Below are positions 1 through 6,526 of a DNA stretch of 6,526 nt, one piece after another; position 1 is the first letter of the stretch; the number at the start of each line of letters is the position of its first letter. Both the position numbers and the translations under genes were made by a program. The notes below the pieces were generated by a model. It saw nothing but the letters and a program-made list of their open reading frames with translations. It did not search any database and was not told where the DNA came from. This stretch comes from Bacillota bacterium. GTDB lineage: Bacteria; Bacillota; Clostridia; Christensenellales; Aristaeellaceae. Location: the NCBI GenBank assembly GCA_023416655.1, contig JAEZHK010000006.1, positions 1 through 6,526 on the forward strand. The letters run 5' to 3'.

Positions 1-181
<181 letters not shown>

Positions 182-190
182 TCCTTGGTT

Positions 191-197
191 CCTCCCT
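191..197 (-). promoter_or_regulatory. Ribosome binding site of tuf
   Basis: The minus strand reads AGGGAGG, with 9 nt between GGAGG and the tuf ATG. A second AAGGA lies directly against the ATG and is too close to serve. The strong site fits the high expression expected for EF-Tu. Confidence 0.85.
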
Positions 198-214
198 AAT
201 CAAATGATCGATGT

Positions 215-2287
215 TTACCGGATGCCCAGGATCTTGTTTGCGATGTTCTTTGGCACTTCTTCATAGTGCTCAAACTGCATGGAATAGGTGCCGCGGCCCT
301 GCGTGCGCGAGCGGAGGTCGGTGGAATAACCGAACATCTCCGACAGCGGCACGATGGCGTGGATGGACTGGAGCCCCGCGTGGGCGTCGGTGCCGACAAT
401 GCGGCCGCGCCTCGCGTTGACATCGCCGATGACATCGCCCATGTAGTCGTCGGGGACGACTACTTCCACCTTCATCATCGGCTCCAGAAGGGCCGGGTCG
501 GCCTTTTGCAGCGCTTCCTTGAAGGCCATGGAACCGGCGATCTTGAACGCGATTTCGGAGGAGTCGACATCATGGTAGGAGCCGTCGTAGACGGTCGCCG
601 AGAAGTCCACTACTTCGTTGCCGCCCAGGATGCCACTCATGGAGGCTTCGCGGATGCCCGCGTCGATCGGGGCGATGTATTCCTTGGGGATCACGCCGCC
701 GACGATCTTGTTGATGAATTCATAGCCTTCGCCGGGCTGGCGCGGCGCGAGTTCGATCCAGCAGTGGCCGAACTGGCCGTGGCCGCCGGTCTGTCGCACG
801 TAGCGTCCCTCGCCCTTGGCAGACCTCCGGATGCACTCCTTGTAGGCAACCTGCGGGCGGCCGACGGTGGCCTCCACCTTGAATTCGCGCAGGAGCCGGT
901 CCACGATGATCTCGAGATGGAGCTCGCCCATGCCCGCGATGATCGTCTGCCCGGTGGCTTCGTCGGAGTAGGTTTTGAAGGTCGGGTCTTCTTCGGCGAG
1001 GCGGATGAGCGCCATCGTCATCTTGTCCTGGCCCGCCTTGGTCTTGGGCTCGATCGCGACCCGGATGACCGGCTCTGGGAATTCCATGGATTCCAGGATG
1101 ACCTGCTTTTTGTCGTCGCACAGCGTGTCGCCGGTGGTGGTTTCTTTGAAGCCCACAATGCCGGCGATGTCGCCCGCGCGCACTTCGTCAACATCCTCGC
1201 GGTGGTTGGCGTGCATGCGCACGATGCGGCCGACGCGCTCGCGCTTGCCCTTGGTCGAATTGTAAACGTAGCTGCCCGCGGTCAAAACGCCCGAATACAC
1301 GCGGATGAACACCAGCTTGCCTACGAACGGGTCCGCCATGAGCTTGAAGGCGAGCGCCGCGAAGGGCTCGCTATCGTCCGCTTTGCGTTCCAGCACCTTG
1401 TCCGGATCGCCCGGGGCTACGCCCGAAACCGGCGGGATGTCCACCGGAGAGGGCAGGTAATCCACGATCGCGTCCAGCAGGGGCTGCACGCCCTTGTTGC
1501 GGTAGGACGTACCGCAGAGAACAGGCGTCATCTGACCCTTGATGGTGGCGGCGCGAATGCCGCTCATAAGTTCCTCATTGGTGAGCTCTTCGCCCTCGAG
1601 GAACTTCTCCATCAGGGAATCGTCGGTCTCGGCGACGGCTTCCACGAGCTTGGCGCGGTACTCCTCCGCCTCGGCCCTGAGGTTTTCAGGGATTTCGGAC
1701 TCGTCGTGCTTGGTGCCCATTTCGTCAACGTAGATCTCGGCCTTCATTCTGAGAAGGTCGATGAGGCCCACGTACGTGGACTCCGCGCCGATGGGCAGCT
1801 GGATGGGGACCGCGTTGGCGTGCAGCCGCTCCCGCATCATACCCACCACACGGTGGAAATCCGCGCCGGTGATGTCCATCTTGTTGATGTAGGCGAGCCG
1901 GGGCACGCCGTACTTGGTGGCCTGACGCCAGACGGTCTCCGACTGCGGTTCCACGCCACCCTTGGCGCAGAACACGGCGACCGCGCCGTCCAGTACGCGA
2001 AGGGAGCGCTCGACTTCGACGGTGAAGTCCACGTGTCCGGGAGTATCGATGATGTTGATTTGATGGCCGCGCCACTCGCAAGTGGTCGCGGCGGACGTGA
2101 TTGTGATGCCACGCTCCTGTTCCTGCTCCATCCAATCCATCGTCGCCATGCCTTCGTGAACTTCTCCGACGCGGTGCACGCGTCCGGTATAAAACAGGAT
2201 GCGCTCCGTGGTGGTCGTCTTGCCCGCGTCGATGTGGGCCATGATGCCGATATTCCTAACGTGTTCCAGCGTATGGGTTCTCGCCAT
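215..2287 (-). CDS. fusA: Elongation factor G (translocase GTPase)
   Basis: EF-G moves tRNAs and mRNA through the ribosome after peptide bond formation and, with RRF, helps recycle ribosomes. The protein is 690 residues, full length for the family. The GTPase domain shows G1 AHIDAGKT (17-24), G2 RGITI (59-63), G3 DTPGH (81-85), G4 NKMD (135-138) and the G5 region CGTSYRNKG (258-266). Domain II follows at about 300-400 and domain III at about 405-480, including GMGELHLEI. Domain IV, about 483-605, has the tip-loop segment YDGSYHDVDSSE with His572, equivalent to the E. coli tip histidine near 583. Domain V ends at HYEEVPKNIANKILGIR. The NKMDI and CGTSY variants are ones I recall from clostridial EF-G, not damage. 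The start is the ATG at 2287 with AGGAGG upstream; the stop is TAA. It lies 53 nt after rpsG and 33 nt before tuf, so it is translated from the same mRNA. The N-terminus and full domain IV tip argue for the housekeeping factor rather than a Tet(M)/FusB-like paralogue. Confidence 0.99.
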   Translation of the reverse strand: MARTHTLEHVRNIGIMAHIDAGKTTTTERILFYTGRVHRVGEVHEGMATMDWMEQEQERGITITSAATTCEWRGHQINIIDTPGHVDFTVEVERSLRVLDGAVAVFCAKGGVEPQSETVWRQATKYGVPRLAYINKMDITGADFHRVVGMMRERLHANAVPIQLPIGAESTYVGLIDLLRMKAEIYVDEMGTKHDESEIPENLRAEAEEYRAKLVEAVAETDDSLMEKFLEGEELTNEELMSGIRAATIKGQMTPVLCGTSYRNKGVQPLLDAIVDYLPSPVDIPPVSGVAPGDPDKVLERKADDSEPFAALAFKLMADPFVGKLVFIRVYSGVLTAGSYVYNSTKGKRERVGRIVRMHANHREDVDEVRAGDIAGIVGFKETTTGDTLCDDKKQVILESMEFPEPVIRVAIEPKTKAGQDKMTMALIRLAEEDPTFKTYSDEATGQTIIAGMGELHLEIIVDRLLREFKVEATVGRPQVAYKECIRRSAKGEGRYVRQTGGHGQFGHCWIELAPRQPGEGYEFINKIVGGVIPKEYIAPIDAGIREASMSGILGGNEVVDFSATVYDGSYHDVDSSEIAFKIAGSMAFKEALQKADPALLEPMMKVEVVVPDDYMGDVIGDVNARRGRIVGTDAHAGLQSIHAIVPLSEMFGYSTDLRSRTQGRGTYSMQFEHYEEVPKNIANKILGIR

Positions 2288-2290
2288 TGT

Positions 2291-2306
2291 CGAAAGCCTC
2301 CTTTCG
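2291..2306 (-). promoter_or_regulatory. Hairpin presenting the fusA Shine-Dalgarno sequence
   Basis: The minus strand reads CGAAAG-GAGG-CTTTCG, a perfect 6-bp inverted repeat around a 4-nt loop, ending 3 nt before the fusA ATG. The AGGAGG ribosome binding site is split: AG in the 5' arm of the stem and GAGG in the loop. The folding is inferred from complementarity. Whether it hides or exposes the site is unknown. Confidence 0.6.
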
Positions 2307-2340
2307 CGTAAGATTCAATATGGTAGGTCGGTCTTGCATG

Positions 2341-2811
2341 TTACCAGCGGTAGTGCGCGAACGCCTTGTTGGCTTCGGCCATCTTGTGCATATCTTCGCG
2401 GCGCTTGACGGCGTTGCCGGCGTTGTTGGCGGCGTCCATGATCTCGCCGGCCAGCCGGTCGCTCATGGCGCGCTCGCCGCGCTTGCGCGAGAAGGCGATC
2501 AGCCAGCGAAGCGCCAGCGTCTGACGGCGCTCAGGGCGGATCTCGATGGGCACCTGGTAGGTGGCGCCGCCGACCCTTCGTGCCTTGACTTCCATCGCGG
2601 GCATGATGTTGGCCATGGCGGCATTGAACACCTCGACGGCGTCTTTGCCCGTCTTCGAGGCGACGAATTCAAACGCATCGTAGCAAACGGACTGCGAAAC
2701 GCCGCGCTTGCCATCGTACATCATCTGGTTGATGAGTTTGGTCACGATCTCGGATTTGTACACCGGATCGGGCAGCACTTCCCGCTTGGGGATGAAACCA
2801 CGTCTGGGCAT
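2341..2811 (-). CDS. rpsG: 30S ribosomal protein S7
   Basis: S7 nucleates assembly of the 30S head by binding the 3' major domain of 16S rRNA and contacts E-site tRNA and mRNA. In E. coli it also represses translation of its own operon. The protein is 156 residues, normal for the family. It has the N-terminus MPRRGFIPKREVLPDPVY, the conserved VTKLINQMMYDGKR segment (23-36), the beta-hairpin EVKARRVGGATYQVPIEIRP (74-93), the helix RRQTLALRWL, and the canonical ending ANKAFAHYRW. The ATG at 2811 is preceded by AGGAGGG (complement of 2818-2824) about 7 nt away. The frame is open further upstream, but that stretch resembles nothing and has no such start site. The gene follows rpsL after an unusually long 173-nt spacer and precedes fusA by 53 nt. 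Stop codon TAA. Confidence 0.99.
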   Translation of the reverse strand: MPRRGFIPKREVLPDPVYKSEIVTKLINQMMYDGKRGVSQSVCYDAFEFVASKTGKDAVEVFNAAMANIMPAMEVKARRVGGATYQVPIEIRPERRQTLALRWLIAFSRKRGERAMSDRLAGEIMDAANNAGNAVKRREDMHKMAEANKAFAHYRW

Positions 2812-2817
2812 AGTATT

Positions 2818-2824
2818 CCCTCCT
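2818..2824 (-). promoter_or_regulatory. Ribosome binding site of rpsG
   Basis: The minus strand reads AGGAGGG preceded by a run of T residues, with AATACT between it and the ATG at 2811. This fixes the S7 start against the open frame that continues upstream. Confidence 0.85.
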
Positions 2825-2856
2825 AAAAAACTCGTAAAGCACGATCGCGGAAACCT

Positions 2857-2912
2857 TGGGATCAATCGGCCTTCCCGCCCCGGCATTTGGCGCTGCCGGA
2901 AAGCCCGACCCA
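2857..2912 (-). promoter_or_regulatory. Extended hairpin in the rpsL-rpsG spacer, possible S7 control site
   Basis: The spacer at 2812-2984 is 173 nt with no gene. Within it the minus strand can pair GGCTTTCC (2905-2898) with GGAAGGCC (2875-2868). That is 8 bp with one G-U pair that exists only in the mRNA sense, because the plus strand would have an A-C mismatch there. Inside, GGCA pairs with TGCC around an 8-nt loop, leaving GGGGCG bulged. Outside, TGGGTC can pair with GATCCCA with one bulged T. E. coli S7 represses the str operon by binding the S12-S7 intercistronic RNA, so position suggests an analogous role. I do not see the E. coli binding sequence itself, and function is inferred. Confidence 0.45.
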
Positions 2913-2984
2913 TCCACACGCTGCCCAAAAGATCCGCGTTCCTCAGACCCTTAGGGTGTAGTGCGAATGAGGCGGCGAAGGCGA

Positions 2985-3359
2985 TTACTTCTTGGGTCTC
3001 TTCGCTCCGTAGAGGGAACGGCTCTGCATACGCTTGGCGACGCCCGCCGCGTCCAACGCGCCGCGGATGATATGGTAGCGCACGCCGGGCAGGTCTCGAA
3101 CCTTGCCGCCGCGGATCAGCACAACCGAGTGCTCCTGCAGGTTGTGGCCGATGCCGGGAATGTAGCAGGTACCTTCGATCTGGTTGGTCAGCCGGACGCG
3201 GGCGATCTTGCGAAGCGCCGAGTTGGGCTTCTTGGGCGTCAGCGTCTTGACCGACAGGCACACGCCGCGCTTCTGCGGACACTTCTGCAGAATGGGCGAA
3301 TTGGACTTGTAGGTTACCTTTTCCCTACCCTTGCGGATCAACTGGTTGATCGTGGGCAT
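2985..3359 (-). CDS. rpsL: 30S ribosomal protein S12, with Arg at position 88
   Basis: S12 lies at the decoding centre of the 30S subunit and controls tRNA selection accuracy; it is the classical streptomycin-resistance locus. The protein is 124 residues, the usual short form. It shows MPTINQLIRKGRE at the N-terminus, CPQKRGVC (27-34), the TPKKPNSALRK loop with Lys43 (41-51), PGIGHNLQEHSVVLIRGG, DLPGVRYH (89-96) and the basic tail YGAKRPKK. Asp89, the residue methylthiolated by RimO in some bacteria, is present. Position 88 is Arg (codon CGA) where Lys is expected, and position 86 is Lys where Arg is usual, so the segment reads GGKVRDLPG instead of GGRVKDLPG. K88R gives streptomycin resistance in Mycobacterium tuberculosis. 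The ATG at 3359 follows AAGGAGGTG, a very strong ribosome binding site. It starts 54 nt after the L7Ae-like gene. Identification is certain; the resistance phenotype is inferred. Confidence 0.99.
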   Translation of the reverse strand: MPTINQLIRKGREKVTYKSNSPILQKCPQKRGVCLSVKTLTPKKPNSALRKIARVRLTNQIEGTCYIPGIGHNLQEHSVVLIRGGKVRDLPGVRYHIIRGALDAAGVAKRMQSRSLYGAKRPKK

Positions 3360-3364
3360 GGATA

Positions 3365-3373
3365 CACCTCCTT
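3365..3373 (-). promoter_or_regulatory. Ribosome binding site of rpsL
   Basis: The minus strand reads AAGGAGGTG, fully complementary to the usual anti-Shine-Dalgarno of 16S rRNA, with 5 nt between it and the ATG at 3359. It is the strongest ribosome binding site in the window. Confidence 0.85.
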
Positions 3374-3413
3374 GAATGCTTGGGTGGTTCTATTCAATGC
3401 GACGCAACCCTCG

Positions 3414-3665
3414 TCACAAGATAGCCTTTTTGATCCCGGCCGCCGCGGTGGGTACCGCAACGCCGGCTGCCTCGCCCAGCGCCTTCATCGTATCGACTTC
3501 GACAATGGGCAGGCCCTTGAGCCTTGCCAGTTCGATGACCTTTTTGGTGACGAGCAGATCTGCGTCCAGCGCCACAAACGCCATCGAGATTTCACCGGCC
3601 TCGATGGCCTTGTAGAGCCTTCTCGAGCCGACCACCGCGTTCCCGCGGCGAAGCTTTTCCAGCAT
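3414..3665 (-). CDS. L7Ae/L30e-family small RNA-binding protein (YbxF-like)
   Basis: This 83-residue protein belongs to the L7Ae/L30e/Gadd45 family, whose members bind kink-turn RNA. In Bacillus subtilis the gene at the same place, before rpsL, is ybxF (also named rplGB), a kink-turn binding protein of unclear physiological role. The sequence shows the family pattern: VVGSRRLYKAIEAGE (11-25) at the RNA-binding N-terminal helix, the strand and turn MAFVALDAD (28-36), a second helix ending at about residue 50, LPIVEVDTMKALGEAAGV (52-69), and a small-residue C-terminal end. An in-frame ATG at 3674 would add MPE, but GGAGG lies only 1 nt from it. GGAGG is 10 nt from the ATG at 3665, so 3665 is preferred. 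The gene is the first after the promoter at 3700-3728, and rpsL follows by 54 nt. Stop TGA. Family assignment is firm; exact function is not. Confidence 0.88.
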   Translation of the reverse strand: MLEKLRRGNAVVGSRRLYKAIEAGEISMAFVALDADLLVTKKVIELARLKGLPIVEVDTMKALGEAAGVAVPTAAAGIKKAIL

Positions 3666-3667
3666 TT

Positions 3668-3685
3668 CCGGCATACCTCCCCCGG
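3668..3685 (-). promoter_or_regulatory. Ribosome binding site of the L7Ae-like gene inside a short hairpin
   Basis: The minus strand reads CCGG, then the 10-nt loop GGGAGGTATG, then CCGG, ending 2 nt before the preferred ATG at 3665. The loop holds the GGAGG ribosome binding site and the alternative ATG at 3674. The stem is only 4 G-C pairs, so the structure is tentative. The ribosome binding site itself is clear. Confidence 0.5.
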
Positions 3686-3699
3686 TCCCGAACCCAATC

Positions 3700-3728
3700 A
3701 GAATACCATTATGGCCGCATTTTGTCAA
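3700..3728 (-). promoter_or_regulatory. Sigma-A (sigma-70 type) promoter of the str operon
   Basis: On the minus strand a perfect -35 box TTGACA (3728-3723) is followed by a 17-nt spacer and the -10 box TATTCT (3705-3700), which matches the consensus at 4 of 6 positions. TG at 3708-3707 gives an extended -10 motif, which compensates for the weaker box. Transcription would start near 3693, leaving about 28 nt of leader before the L7Ae-like ATG. The A/T-rich stretch just upstream could act as an UP element. No terminator with a U tract lies between this promoter and tuf, so it should drive all five downstream genes. Confidence 0.75.
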
Positions 3729-3776
3729 ATGAAATCTTGTAAACGCTGGGTTATGACAAATTTCTGCGGACCGGCC

Positions 3777-3827
3777 GCGCCGCCCGCGGCGGCCCGGACT
3801 GCCGTCCGGATGCCTCCGCGGGCGCGC
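3777..3827 (-). other. Nested GC-rich hairpin after rpoC
   Basis: An outer stem pairs 3777-3789 with 3816-3827 (core GCCCGCGG with CCGCGGGC, 12 bp in total with one bulged base). It encloses a perfect inner hairpin, CCGGAC-TGCC-GTCCGG on the plus strand (3794-3809). The symmetry means either strand could fold. In the rpoC mRNA it would lie about 60 nt beyond the stop codon. No U tract follows, so it is not a standard intrinsic terminator. It could act as a transcript-end barrier, a processing or pausing site, or a weak terminator. Function is inferred. Confidence 0.5.
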
Positions 3828-3842
3828 ATTTGTGCTTGACTT

Positions 3843-3859
3843 ACCCCTCGGCGAGGGGT
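3843..3859 (-). other. Short perfect hairpin just after the rpoC stop
   Basis: The minus strand reads ACCCCTC-GCC-GAGGGGT, a 7-bp stem with a 3-nt loop, starting 31 nt after the rpoC stop codon. The following bases (AAGTCAAGC) contain no U run, so it lacks the hallmark of a Rho-independent terminator. It may protect the 3' end of rpoBC mRNA or cause pausing. Confidence 0.45.
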
Positions 3860-3889
3860 CCGGTGGCAATTATTTCCCCCGGCTTCCCT

Positions 3890-6526
<2,637 letters not shown>

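Noticed and set aside
198..214. Small ATCA/TGAT inverted repeat between fusA and tuf
   Set aside because: Only 4 bp of weak pairing with a 2-nt loop; too small to support a terminator or regulatory site.
1500..1520. CGTSY instead of the CGSAF form at the EF-G G5 motif
   Set aside because: It first looked like a damaged G5, but I recall the same form in clostridial EF-G, so it is a lineage marker rather than an anomaly.
266..2311. 681-codon open frame on the plus strand opposite fusA
   Set aside because: It is the antisense shadow of a clearly real EF-G gene in GC-rich DNA. Its translation is low-complexity (rich in H, G, D, R, V, L), matches no family I know and has no convincing ribosome binding site.
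2341..3282. 313-codon frame extending rpsG upstream through the spacer into rpsL
   Set aside because: S7 starts at the ATG at 2811 with an ideal ribosome binding site and the canonical N-terminus. The upstream part is an out-of-frame reading of rpsL plus non-coding spacer.
3836..3840. TTGAC on the plus strand as a possible divergent promoter
   Set aside because: No usable -10 box at 16-18 nt spacing and no plus-strand gene to serve; a hairpin occupies the spacer.
3666..3869. Upstream extension of the L7Ae-like gene to 151 codons
   Set aside because: It would cover the promoter and the hairpins, and the added residues (Arg/Pro/Gly rich) do not resemble the family, whose proteins are about 82 residues.

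Overview
The window is one continuous minus-strand segment of the core transcription/translation locus of a GC-rich bacterium. Read in the direction of transcription (from high to low coordinates) it carries: the 3' part of rpoC (RNA polymerase beta'), a 224-nt gap with a promoter, a small L7Ae-family RNA-binding protein gene, rpsL (S12), rpsG (S7), fusA (EF-G) and the first 60 codons of tuf (EF-Tu). rpoC is cut by the right window edge and tuf by the left edge. I found no plus-strand genes, rRNA, tRNA, mobile elements, CRISPR or novel gene cassette.

The organism is most likely a GC-rich member of the Bacillota, probably class Clostridia. The small L7Ae-like gene between rpoC and rpsL is typical of Gram-positive str operons. 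Every gene has a strong AGGAGG-type ribosome binding site. EF-G carries NKMDI and CGTSY-NKG variants that I recall from clostridial EF-G, and RpoC has no large insertion inside its trigger loop. Several stop codons are TAA, and the strong GC bias explains the long meaningless open frames on the opposite strand.

The non-coding parts hold the most unusual signals. The gap after rpoC contains two GC-rich hairpin structures without a U tract. It is followed by a good sigma-A promoter (TTGACA, 17-nt spacer, TATTCT with a TG extension) about 30 nt before the L7Ae-like gene, so the str genes can be transcribed independently of rpoBC. The rpsL-rpsG spacer is long (173 nt) and can form an extended hairpin whose stem uses a G-U pair only in the mRNA sense. 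This is where S7 represses its own operon in E. coli, so it is a candidate regulatory element. The fusA Shine-Dalgarno sequence lies in the loop of a perfect 6-bp hairpin.

Among the proteins, the main surprise is S12 with arginine at position 88, where lysine is nearly invariant. K88R is a known streptomycin-resistance substitution. Together the genes supply RNA polymerase, two decoding-centre and head proteins of the 30S subunit, and both elongation GTPases. I see no previously undescribed system in this window.
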